Shown piece after piece: positions 24,121-34,839 of a stretch of DNA of 64,000 bases; position 1 is the first letter of the stretch; the number at the start of each line of letters is the position of its first letter. Both the position numbers and the translations under genes were made by a program. A model generated the notes under the pieces. The model did not search any database and was not told the DNA's origin. It saw only the letters and a list, made by a program, of their open reading frames with translations. This DNA comes from Chalciporus piperatus (taxonomy: Eukaryota > Basidiomycota > Agaricomycetes > Boletales > Boletaceae): contig JBBPTG010000011.1 in NCBI GenBank assembly GCA_038093975.1, positions 186,001 to 250,000 on the forward strand, given 5' to 3'.

Positions 24121-24379
24121 CGAGATATGGCGTCATGAATTCCAATCCACTTCATGACAGGAACATGGCGTATGATTTGTTTTTGGCCATATATACAGGC
24201 TGATGTCTTCTGTTACTTGCGTATGATGCTATACACGCACGCGACGTCGTTTGTTGCATTGCGTCATTCCATCACCAAAGGTGCCATTGCAAGGAGATTC
24301 GGCAAGAGATTCTGAATGTATCGTGACTCTTTAAAGGCGTCGACTCTCATGTCCATGCTCTCGTCACAGGAGAGCAGTT

Positions 24380-26672
24380 ATGTCCACTCTACTCCCTCGG
24401 TCTCATGTCCCAGCCGGCGCGGACGTGGAAAGCTCACCCAAAGCTCCGGATGCCTATGAGGAAAAGGATCAAGGGACCCATGAATTAGTTGAAGCCAAGG
24501 AGGGTTCAATGTTTGCCCGCGATAAACCTCTTTCTCTAGCCTCGACCAAGGACAGTGCTCGGCGTCGGTCGTTCTGGCTCATTTTCAATCGCGATGACAG
24601 CGACCTGGACCAAATTGCCACTCAGCCGTCCGTGTTCGACGATCCCGTCACGTTAGAGGTTTATCGCCCTCCCCCAAGCTATGAGAACACGCATAGGTTC
24701 GATCCTAGTGCTCGTTGGACACGGCGCGAAGAAAAGGTAAGTCATCTGATAAGCTGACACCCTTTCCAGCGCTGATACGGGAATGTAGAGCATTGTCCGC
24801 AAGATCGACCTTCGCATCATGCTTTGGGCCAGCATCATGTTTTTCGGTCTCGACCTGGATAGAACAAATATATCGCAAGCAAACACGGATAACTTTCTGA
24901 AGGATCTACATCTCACGACCAACGACTTCAACCTCGGGAACAGTCTCTACAGACTATCATTCTTTTGTGCAGAGTTACCCTCTCAACTGATCTCCAAGCG
25001 AGTTGGTCCAGACGTGTGGATACCGACTCAGGTTCGTTTCTTCTTTTATTGGCTCAGCTGTGGGGTCGCTGAAAGTGAACGTGCTAGATAATTCTCTGGA
25101 GTGTCGCTTCGTTCTCGCAGTATTGGCTTACTGGCCGTGCCACCTTCTTGGCAACAAGGTGTGTGCCACTCCTGCTAATCTTGAGCACACGCATTGAATC
25201 TTATACAGGTTCCTAATCGGGTTCTTGTCTGGTGGTTTTATCCCCGATGTCGTGCTATATCTATCATACTTCTACACCAAACGTGAATGTAAGAACGTGT
25301 TGCTCCCTGCTCCACTTCAGTGACTAACAAACCTCTGTAGTACCCATTCGCTTGGCATGGTTCTGGGTCTCAAACTATGTGACTGTCATGGTCAGCGCAT
25401 TCCTTGCGACTGGAATTCTTGCCCTGCGTTCTGGTACTCGTGCCGGGTGGAGATACCTCTTCCTTATCGAGGGTTTCATCACATTCGCAGTTGGAATTGC
25501 ATCTTTCTTCTTAATGCCTCCAGGGCCAACCCAAACTAAAGCGTGGTTCCGACCCCGCGGGTGGTTCACTGAGCGAGAAGAAGTCATCATGGTTAACCGG
25601 TTTGTCTACGGTCCACAACATTCATCAGTACACTCCATCTAAATCCGATTACAGGGTGCTTCGCGACGATCCTACTAAGTCTGACATGCACAATCGTCAA
25701 GGCCTCACCCCTCTAATGATATGGAAATCCGTAAGCGATTGGCGAATGTGGCCCATATATATTCTCGGGATGATGCACATGAGTACGATCTCTTCTGCCC
25801 TCGTACGCTTCCTGCACTCACTCGTGGTGACAGTTCCTGTCGGGCCTCCTCAGACATATCTGACACTAACCCTTCGTAACCTTGGCTTCACGACCACTCA
25901 GTCCAATCTCTTAACGCTCCCGAGCACTGCGCTTGGACTTGTCAACCTTCTCGTTGCGTCCTACGTATCCGAGCGCATTCAATCTCGCGTGATAGGATCT
26001 CTCATCCTGCAGATCTGGGCGTTCCCACTACTCATCGCCCTCCATTCCTTCGGTCTCAAGACAAGCCAGTGGGACTACTATGTTGTCGTGACATTGATCA
26101 CCGCCTTCCCATATGTTCACCCGATCCAGGTAGCCTGGACTTCGAGAAACTCTGGAAGTGTCAGGACGAGGTCCATAAGTGCTTCGGTTTACAACATGTT
26201 TGTTCAGGCCGGAGCCATCGTTTATGTAAGTTCGATACCTGGGAAGTTGACGACTGTAGTTTGACTAATTTCCTTGCAGTCCAACATCTACAGAGCGAAT
26301 GATGCAGTAAGTGTTGCATTACATGCGTCTTTCAACACTCAACTCACATGCTTCCTTATTAGCCACTTTGTTTGTGTTGTCTCCCTTTCGATCGCTCCCA
26401 AACCTGCTAACGCAATACAGATAAACGGGGGAATCTCGCCCTCATATTGATTTGCAGCGCGAATATCGTGTTATATTGCCTCACTTTCTTATTTTACCGC
26501 GAACTCAACCGCTGGAGAGATCGCAAATGGAATGCAATGTCCGAAGAGGTGCGTAAGACTTATTTGAAGCCAAGGCTGCATCGTTAACGTGGGACAACAG
26601 GAGCAAACAGACTACCTGAAGACAACCAAGGATGAAGGAAACGCGCGACTAGACTTTAGGTTTGCGTATTGA
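24380..26672 (+). CDS. MFS transporter, DAL5-like anion:cation symporter family
   Basis: Ten exons: 24380-24736, 24789-25031, 25088-25158, 25209-25288, 25341-25599, 25655-26225, 26280-26306, 26363-26369, 26421-26548, 26601-26672, giving 604 residues. The long hydrophilic N-terminus (about 120 residues) is followed by [26 protein letters not shown], the usual first helix of allantoate/vitamin permeases. [16 protein letters not shown] segment and the cytosolic loop before [10 protein letters not shown] follow. About 12 membrane helices can be traced, and the ending [10 protein letters not shown] is standard for the family. Likely a plasma-membrane importer of a small organic anion (allantoate, pantothenate, nicotinate or similar); the substrate cannot be read from sequence. 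Exon 8 is a 7-nt micro-exon needed to spell PLYKRGN. Confidence 0.88.
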
Positions 26673-26755
26673 TGACTCCGTAAGATGGATGTAAGCTGGT
26701 ACTGTAGCATTGATAACGAGGTTGAATGTAGTGATGATACACGCGAAGAAAAAAT

Positions 26756-28156
26756 CTATTGCCACGAGCGACAATCTATGTGGCAAGCCAATCCGTGACC
26801 ATGAATACTCCCAAGATAACCTTCTGGTCGACTGTTCAACGCCCTGTATTCCTCCATGCTAAATCCTCGGTGAACTCCGCCACCACGGGGGCCCATATAA
26901 GGTTTTATGATATCCCAGCCGGGCCAGTCATCGTCTGCAATGGTTGCAGGAAGTCCAGAGACTAACTCGAAGAAGAGCCTAATAACGGGCAACGAGGCTC
27001 CATCAGCCGAACTCTTGTTCGAGCTGGACCTGCTCGTGCTGAAGAGACTGGCCCTTCGGCTGACCATCAGCTCTGTTGCTACGTTTCCCTTGATGAACAA
27101 TTGTTTGAGACGACGCATCTGGATAATCACCGCATCCAGTGCTCGTTCTTCTGTTCCGTGCATGCGTGGTACTGTAGTTTCTGTGGTCGTGGGAGGTTGG
27201 GGGCCATGGATTGTCAACGGCTTTAACGATGGCCAACTGGCAAGACAATATGCCAGCTGTACGATGCTGATGACACCAGGGTGAGCCGGGGAGCCCTGAC
27301 CCGTGGTGAAGGTATGGAGTGAGGGGAGGTCACAAAGTGTGTTTCCCAATGCCTCCGTCTGAGGCACGTCAAGACGTGTAAGTTCTAAGGTTCGTAAGTT
27401 CCAGGACAACTCAAGGATGGAGATGAGGGACGAAGTGAAGACAGGCAGTGATGCAGAGTCGTCTTTGAGGCGGGATGTCGGTCCTCGGAAATAATGTGTA
27501 TTAAGATGGTTGACGGAGCGCGCGAGCACGGGTCGCTCTGTTGCCACCTTTGCGACAGCACGAATGTCTGGTGATTTTGTTACCCAATGATGATGGTCAT
27601 AGGGGAGGTGGAGATCGCAAAGTAGAAGATCGAGTGAACAGGTCCATTGACGGCAGACGAGTGCGGACGACAAGAGATCACGACGCCAGTCTCTGTTGTT
27701 CGGAGTCTCCGCGATGTACTGGAAAATCTTCAGGAGGATCTCAACAGGAAGTTCTTTATACAGAATTTGTCGCGAAGTGGTTGCTGTCGGGAGGACTTCA
27801 ATTAAATGGTGGGCAATTGGCTGCAGTTTGAGAGGCGTGTCCATGAGGGTGCAAGTCCCTGTAAAGTGGGTAATGAAAGACAAGGTAACTGCAAGGGTGT
27901 CCGGAGGTAGTGGGATCTCTCGATCGAATAGGATGGAGCATTGTTGAGCAAATTGAGGATCACGGCTAGCTCTGAGTGCTGGCCCAAGCCAGACAGGGCC
28001 GCTCGCGCTCTCTTGGTGATCTATCATCTCAAAGATGACTATACACTTCGGCATTCTGGGATCATTCAGAGGGGTGGAGTTGCCCAGGGTTACTCGTGTA
28101 TTGTTAGTCGGATCGACGGAATGGAGCCTTTCGGCCGTGTCCACCATTGATCCCAT
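26756..28156 (-). CDS. F-box protein with LRR-like tail (paralog 2)
   Basis: A single exon of 466 residues with an intact frame. It shares with paralog 1 the F-box (LPVEILLKIFQYIAE...RRDLLSSALVCRQW, about residues 150-190) and the LRR-like body. It has an N-terminal extension (PLNDPRMPKCIVIFEM) that in paralog 1 is out of frame. Near 27170 the sequence jumps from the equivalent of TTVP to RMHGTEERALDAV. This removes about 75 residues present in paralog 1, including the part that is retained in paralog 3. The deletion keeps the frame. Probably a SCF substrate receptor, if expressed. Copies 2 and 3 are closer to each other than to copy 1. Confidence 0.72.
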   Translation of the reverse strand: MGSMVDTAERLHSVDPTNNTRVTLGNSTPLNDPRMPKCIVIFEMIDHQESASGPVWLGPALRASRDPQFAQQCSILFDREIPLPPDTLAVTLSFITHFTGTCTLMDTPLKLQPIAHHLIEVLPTATTSRQILYKELPVEILLKIFQYIAETPNNRDWRRDLLSSALVCRQWTCSLDLLLCDLHLPYDHHHWVTKSPDIRAVAKVATERPVLARSVNHLNTHYFRGPTSRLKDDSASLPVFTSSLISILELSWNLRTLELTRLDVPQTEALGNTLCDLPSLHTFTTGQGSPAHPGVISIVQLAYCLASWPSLKPLTIHGPQPPTTTETTVPRMHGTEERALDAVIIQMRRLKQLFIKGNVATELMVSRRASLFSTSRSSSNKSSADGASLPVIRLFFELVSGLPATIADDDWPGWDIIKPYMGPRGGGVHRGFSMEEYRALNSRPEGYLGSIHGHGLACHIDCRSWQ

Positions 28157-28773
28157 ATCCTGGATGGCCTAGTAGTGAAATTTAACAAGACGACTGCTGA
28201 TTAAAAACTGGCCGTACCCAATCTCTCCACCTCTTATCGTGTAGCTCCCTGCTACAGCATAGGATGATACGGGCTGCGGAGAAAAGGTTCCCGCTTTCGT
28301 GGCTAAACACCACAGAGAGCGCTCCGATGGATTTGCTTTCGATTCCTTCCCAGCAACATTCAGAGAGGTGGTACGCGGGGGCGATAGCGGCCTCTCAGGA
28401 AATCGCGATATTGGGTTCCGGCCGCGGAGCAACATAGCTGGATGATGGTTCAGAGACTCTGGATAGCGGGGATAGAGGGGTCGCCTTACTGTTCAGTGGG
28501 AGAAGGGGTGCTCATATTTATAGCTAGTGCAGCGCAGCTAGCTACAGTGCGGTTACGCCGGTACAGCGTTGCTCGAATCAGGACGAAACCACGCATCACG
28601 AGTTCAATCAAACATTCAACTTTCAAGTTGCGGTGGCTAGTGTTTATGCGTTGCAGCCTTGAAACCTAACAAACCCAAATAACGCGGTTCTGTAACAGCG
28701 CGTCGCGCAACTCGTGGCACTGGTCCGGCTGATCTTATACCTTTCACGTCCTCTCCAAATCCACTAGATCTGC
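28157..28773. other. divergent promoter region, F-box 2 / RAD5
   Basis: 617 bases between the start codons of F-box paralog 2 (-) and RAD5 (+). No coding signal or repeat was found. Confidence 0.5.
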
Positions 28774-31700
28774 ATGGGCGACAGGAACCTTTTTTTCACC
28801 GACTCGGATGACGAGCTCGGATCCAAAATAGGTCCAGCAGAACCGCAGCATTCTGTTCAGGAGCCCCAGCAGGAGATTGCGCATGCTTCGTTTCCTTCTC
28901 AACAAATCCGTGAAAAAAGGCTGTTCTTTTCGGACAGCGACGACGAGGATATCCCTCGCTTCGAGGCTCCCTCAAACTCGTTCCCCGGGACCACTCCACT
29001 CGCAAAGAACAAAACCGATGATTTCGGAAGCGACGACCTCGAGTTACCCGAGATCGAGGAAGTTCCACGCGCTTCCAGCGTTAGTAGTGTATCTACTACA
29101 TCAATGAGGGATTCGTCTCCTCCTCCGGAGCCCACCCGGCCAGCTCCACCCCCAGCTAAGAGGCGGCGTCTTTCGGCATCCAAGCAGCCCGCTGTCCATT
29201 CTGTTGTGTCGGGTGATGCATATATTGGCTGCTTCTTAGTTCCAAATGCTTGGAGTACGGCCAAGGGCAAAGGCTACATCAAACCTGGTGACGAAATCAG
29301 AGTTGAGAGGGACAATCTCGGAGGCAACAGTGCTGCGGCCACAACATCCCTCAAAGGGAAGAAGAAGCAACTCACTTTGAAGGCCATGCTGAAGCCCCAA
29401 CCACTCAAAAATGCGAAGCGGAAGACAGATACAATCGTCCGACTTACGAATAAAGCAGGATTCGGTAAGTTGATCCTACTCAGGCATAGAAACATACGTG
29501 ACCAGGACGATAGAGTTCGGTCGCCTACCGCAGGATGTCGCTGTCTGGGTGTCGAAGTTGTTAGACTGTCGTAAATTTGTTCTATTGGGTTGTTTCTACT
29601 CCGAGTGTGTTGACGGATTCTTTAAGGCCTGGTCAACTTCACGGGTAGCACAATGGTCGATTGCCCGGAAGTCCTCCACTCTGGCGCAGATCTCATCGTC
29701 TCGCTTTTTGTTCACATTTCCCCGTCGGCATTCAAATCCCCAACTACATCACCTCACGTTTCCGTACCACCAAAAGTAATGTTCGGGCAGGGGCAAGAGA
29801 CCGAGGACGAACAAACCCTGCGAGAACGGAAGTCTGCGCTCCTGGAACTATTCAGCGCTGTCAACCTTCGGCCCCGTCGTGGAGCGCAAGCTCTGAATGT
29901 CGATGAGCTTAGTTCAACAGACCAACTCGGCAGGCTTGCGTCGAAGCCGTCGGGAACAAAGAAGACACGGACAGAGATAGTGGGAGACGGAGAAGAAATT
30001 GAAGTAGAAGATAGCGAAGAGCTATCTGACAACCAACTAGAGCTGATCTATCGAAGGTGACCAATACCTACTCGGAGGCGTTATACCATCTGATCCGGCA
30101 TACAGGGCCCAGCGACATGACCAGAGCATAGCAGAGATGGATCCACCATCAACATTTACCCTTACATTGCGAGGGTACCAAAAACAGGCGTTGACGTGAG
30201 TCGTTCGTCCCCTGAGCGTATCTTCTAGCTGACATGGAATAGTTGGATGCATTCCATGGAGTCAGGTGAGGTTTCAGCAAGAGAGGCTACATCCATGCAT
30301 CCCCTATGGAGCGAGTAAGTTTTTCTTCGACTTTCCGGATGACCGATCGCACTGATCATTCAGATATGCATTTCCCTCTGAACCGCGCGATGGAGTGATC
30401 GATTTGACCGAGGATGAAAAACCGTTCTATTTTAATCCTTACTCTGGCGAATTGAGTTTGGATTTCCCTAAGGCAGAGCGTGGATTCAGAGGTGGAATCC
30501 TAGCGTAAGTTTTCGTCTGTTGTCGCCTGCACTTCACTTATCATCTTCCGCAGGGATGGTAAGCATTATCCTCTCCACTAAGCGTACGCTGAAATTCAAA
30601 ATTGATGATGATCAATCAGAAAGTAGGTGTTCAACGAATTACGCATCTTATCTAATGACCGACTTTGCTTATCAGTGGGAATGGGTAAAACAATCATGCT
30701 GTCAGCCTTGATCCATACAAACCAAGGTCCGGAACCTGTCTTCGATAGCGGTGGTGACCCGGCGCGTGCCCGTCAGCTTAGACTGGACAGCGCGTTTCGA
30801 GTTATTCCACAAAGAAAACGACCGACGAAGGGGCCATCCGCGACACTGATCGTTGCCCCCACGTCTCTCCTCTTGCAATGGGCTGACGAACTAGAGCGTT
30901 CCAGCGCACCGGGTACCATTCAGGTTACAGTTTGGCATGGCCAGAATAGGCTAGACCTGGATAGCTTGGAGAGCGATTATGACGACAACATAGGAATACC
31001 TATCGTCATCACCTCCTATGGTGTCCTTGCTTCTGAGCATGCCAAGTTTGAAAAGTCGAAAGGTCTATCATCAGTTTATCAAAGTAAGCCTCCCTCTTCC
31101 TTCGTGGTCACTGGCTGACTGTTCGTGGAAGTTGAATGGATGAGGGTCATCCTAGATGAAGCCCACCACTGCAAATCAAGAACAAGCAAGACAGCGCACG
31201 CCGTCTACGCGCTTCGTGCAAGACGGAGATGGGCGGTGACAGGTTTGCATTTGACGAGTCTTCTCGAGCGATAGAATTCACACTCATCGACACCAGGGAC
31301 ACCGATTGTGAACAAGCTTGAGGACCTCTATTCACTTCTGTGAGAAAACTTCTTTTCGCATGAACTTTGAACTCACGCTTGGGACAGGAGATTCTTGGAC
31401 TACACGCCGTGGTCGTCTTACGCCTTTTTCCGCTCGTATGTACCTACTGTGGAATATCTGTTTCCACGACTGAGGTAGCTTCTAGATTCATCGCGTTGCC
31501 ATTCCTCGGTTGCGACCCGAAAGCGATCGAGATCGTTCAAGTCATTCTAGAGAGCATCCTACTCCGGAGAGAAAAGACTATGAAAGACAGCGATGGCAAA
31601 CGCATTGTGGAACTACCCCCGAAGGAGGTCACCATCGAAACTCTGCGGTTCTCATCCGCAGAGCGGAAACTCTACGACTCCATCTTCGATACTGCCAAAC

Positions 31701-33148
31701 GAAACTTTGATGAACTTAATGCCAAGGGACTAGTTGGGAAGAACTATACCCACATTCTTGCCATGCTCATGCGGTGGGTCTTCGGCAAGTTCTACCTTCC
31801 TGGGACTAATGAACTTGCTCCCAGATTACGACGTGCCGTATTACACCCAAACCTTGTCATCGAGCGAGAAGAACAAGAAAAGAAGAGTTCGTCGAGCTCC
31901 CGAGGCGGCGTCATCGATGTTGATGCGTTGATAAACGACGTTGAGCAAACTGCTGACGCCCCGAGTGCAGCATTCGCGGAGAGTGTCCTTTCCAATCTTG
32001 CCACATCCGAGGTGGATGAGTGTCCTATTTGTCTTGACGTGATGGAGAATCCAGTTCTCATACCTCAGTGTATGCACCGATGGTGAGTGCCCCCTCTCCA
32101 GTCAGTGCTGATTATATCTGACTGCTTCCTCAGCTGCAAAGACTGTATCCTTACGTACATGATAACCTGCGCCGAGCGAAACGAGGAAGGACGGTGTCCC
32201 TCCTGTTCCCGAGGCCCTATCAAAGAAAGTGAACTGATAGAGGTGTTCCGACCCAAGACAGAAGACGAGACGAAGGACGTGTCTCTCCTTTTGGACGACG
32301 ACAAGGCGAAGGCACCTTCGACTCAACCAGCAGTTGTCCTACGCCGTAATGACTTCCGGTCTTCCACAAAACTTGACGCCTTGATGCAAAATCTGCGTGA
32401 GTCTTGCATCATCTCGTCGAGGTATGAACGAACTGAACATGAGTTGTAAATAGGTCGACTGCAAGATCAAGATCCATGCTTCCGTGCGATCATTTTCTCG
32501 CAGTTCACATCCTTCCTCTCCCTTATATCGGCCGCTCTCGACCGCGAGCATCTGACTTGGTACCGCTTCGACGGGTCCATGGATATGAAGAAGCGTAGCG
32601 CAGCGATAGCGTCGTTCAAACAAAACGAGCGCAAGCCGAAACTTCTGATCGTCAGCTTGAAGGCTGGTGGTGTTGGGTTGAATGTAAGGACATGCTCTCT
32701 CTTTCAGGACGAACCCTACTTACTGTTGGAGTAGCTTACTTGTGCGAACCATGTGTTCATGGTATGACAGATCGTTTTATGCCCTTACGACAGATTTAAC
32801 AGTAGTTTTAGATGGATTGCTGGTGGAATGCGGCAGTTGAGAACCAAGGTATGGGCTTGAACTGATCGTTTTTTTTTGGAGCTAATATGGTTGTTAGCAA
32901 TTGATCGCGTTCACCGGATAGGCCAAGAGAAGACGGTCTACGTCAAACATTTCATTGTAAGAGAACACCATTCTATTCAGTTCTAGCTAATACTTGGACA
33001 GATCGAGGATACGATCGAGGGGAGCATCCTCCAAATTCAAAAGCGCAAGACTGCTATCATCAAGGAAGCGTTCCGAGGGAGCAACAAGTCAGCAAAGGCC
33101 GATCCTGAGAGCTTGGAAAACCTCAAATTCATATTCGGCGAGAATTAA
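28774..33148 (+). CDS. RAD5: RAD5, SNF2 helicase and RING ubiquitin ligase
   Basis: Twenty exons: 28774-29464, 29514-29570, 29627-30056, 30106-30195, 30243-30314, 30364-30504, 30554-30558, 30620-30622, 30676-31083, 31132-31242, 31297-31339, 31388-31435, 31486-31773, 31825-32082, 32134-32396, 32454-32683, 32735-32761, 32812-32848, 32898-32956, 33002-33148, giving 1135 residues. Rad5 polyubiquitinates PCNA and reverses stalled forks in error-free damage tolerance. Domains in order: acidic N-terminus with two LFFxDSDDE copies; HIRAN (about 150-275, [12 protein letters not shown]); SNF2 N-lobe with DEMGMGKT (495-502) and DEAHH (641-645); RING (862-906, CPIC...CMHRCCKDC...CPSC); helicase C-lobe ending in [13 protein letters not shown]. 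Order and length match yeast Rad5. Exons 7 and 8 are 5 and 3 nt long; without them Walker A cannot be read. Confidence 0.95.
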
Positions 33149-33224
33149 CTACAGTAGCATTAAATGTATGAATGCTGATTTACAGTACACTCCTATATAT
33201 CTGACGGGTATGCAAGCTGTTGGA

Positions 33225-34485
33225 TTAGCTCTGCGACTTGATGGTGCCACAAAAGCGACAAGACCAGAACTCATGGGGTATACCCCTTTCTCCACATGTT
33301 AGACACGCCCACCCTCCTGCTGAGGTAGCAATGGGACGCTCCGCTAAGCAGGCATCGCATTGTAATGCTAATCCTCTGTTCACCAGAGTGCAAGTCGGGC
33401 ACGTCCACTGTCCATCCACAGGTGGTTCCAAAGTGTTTCTCGAGGTTGGCTGTGCGGACTGATGTGACCCACCGGCTTTCGTTGCCGCCGAAGTAGGTCC
33501 TATTCTCGAAGAACTGGGCGTCGAGCTGGCCGCGATTTCAACTCCGAATGCGTCGTCGTTTGTCAAATCGATCACCACCTTGTTCTCTACGCTTGATTTG
33601 GCGGCCTTAGCAGCTTCACGCAAGGCAAGAGGCCCTGACCCGCAGGTCAACTCGTCCTGCTTTCTGCGTTCCGCAGCCTTTGAAACGCAGTCATAAGTGA
33701 GATATCTTCCTGATTCACAAAGACCTCACTTACACGGGCCGCGAGTTCACGAGGACTCAGCTTCTCAAGGGCGGTGGATCGCCCACCGAGCTTGCGACTG
33801 CCCTTGAGCAACGCCTCGGTTTTGCGTCTCTTTTCCGCAGATTCAAGAGCCCGAACTCTGGCGAGATGTGGAGGCAGATCATGTGAGACCCCAACACCCA
33901 ATCTTTGCCCAGGAGAGAAGAACCCCTCGCCGGCGTAGCCAGAGCGCTGAAGCGCATCATATTCGTCCTCGAGCTGAGCAAGAAACTTGTAGAATTTCTC
34001 GTCATGAGGTCCGTGAACGTTGTGGGTAAGCTAGCAAGGACGATTTTCGGTCGACAGTCTAGTACTACTTCTAATCCGGGCAGCAGAAGGCGTACCTCGT
34101 GTAGCATCGTTCGGATGACTGCATCCTCTTCGAGAAAGGTATCGGGAGCCCATGCTGGACGCAGCCTCAATAAGATCTGCTCGCCACCGTTTACATCTGA
34201 GGAAACGGTATTAGTGAGGTAGATTGTGGGCGTATGCTCGATATTAGCACTCACTGAGTCCTGGAATACTGACCCTTGAGTACAACTGCTCGTACATCAA
34301 GAAATGGACTCACCAAGTAGATTTGGGCTGTCAGGAAAGAACTCAGCGAGCAGAGGAAGGACCCATCCGTGCTTTCGCATGATGGGCTTTACCAGTGATG
34401 CCACGCGCTGTAACATGGGCAATGCACGGTCTGCCTTTGGCATATCCTTGAGATGAGTGAAAGACTGGATGAATGTTTCGATCAT
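33225..34485 (-). CDS. WSS1: WSS1-type DNA-protein crosslink protease (WLM domain)
   Basis: Four exons read leftward: 34485-34314, 34196-34096, 34030-33734, 33677-33225, giving 340 residues. Wss1/SPRTN proteases degrade proteins crosslinked to DNA. The WLM domain is clear: IMRKHGWVLPLLAEFFPD, NGGEQILLRLRPA, and the zinc site HELTHNVHGPHD (H90, E91, H94, H100), with the HE and LTH parts on separate exons. RELAARAAERR (about 185-195) fits the VIM consensus for Cdc48/p97 binding. VVIDLTNDD (about 224-232) is a SUMO-interacting motif. Two RanBP2-type zinc fingers close the protein (WTCPTC...CDAC and WACLTC...CRFC). It faces RAD5 tail to tail, the stop codons 77 bases apart. Confidence 0.92.
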
Positions 34486-34839
34486 GATGGGAGAAACTTC
34501 AAAGTGGTGGTAGTGGGAGAGTTCTACGCATGGACGTCGTCACGTTGCTTATCCGAGTCTCATAGAGAATACAAACTGCGGCTGACGCGTTCGACAATTA
34601 CAGAATCTGCGAGAACGCGTGTCTGACAAATAGCTCCTGTGGTACTGCTTAGTCATGTGGTTAAACTGGTTTCATCCAGACTGAATCGACGAATCGAGCG
34701 CTGGGGACAACAACCAGGCCGTAGCTAGCTGCGCAGCATAGCACTAACATCCTATTATAAAACCGCAACTTCCGAGTTGAATCAGTCTGCCGCTGAGCGG
34801 CTGTTTGGAGGCGATTCCACCGTTGTCTGCTTCCCCAAC
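34486..34839. other. region between WSS1 and the F-box pseudogene
   Basis: WSS1 promoter side. No coding signal; similarity to the F-box paralogs begins only at about 34840. Confidence 0.5.

Noticed and set aside
26673..26760. Further downstream exon for the MFS transporter
   Set aside because: A GTTTGC donor after DFR is possible, but the family normally ends in LDFRFAY, so the stop at 26670-26672 is taken as real.
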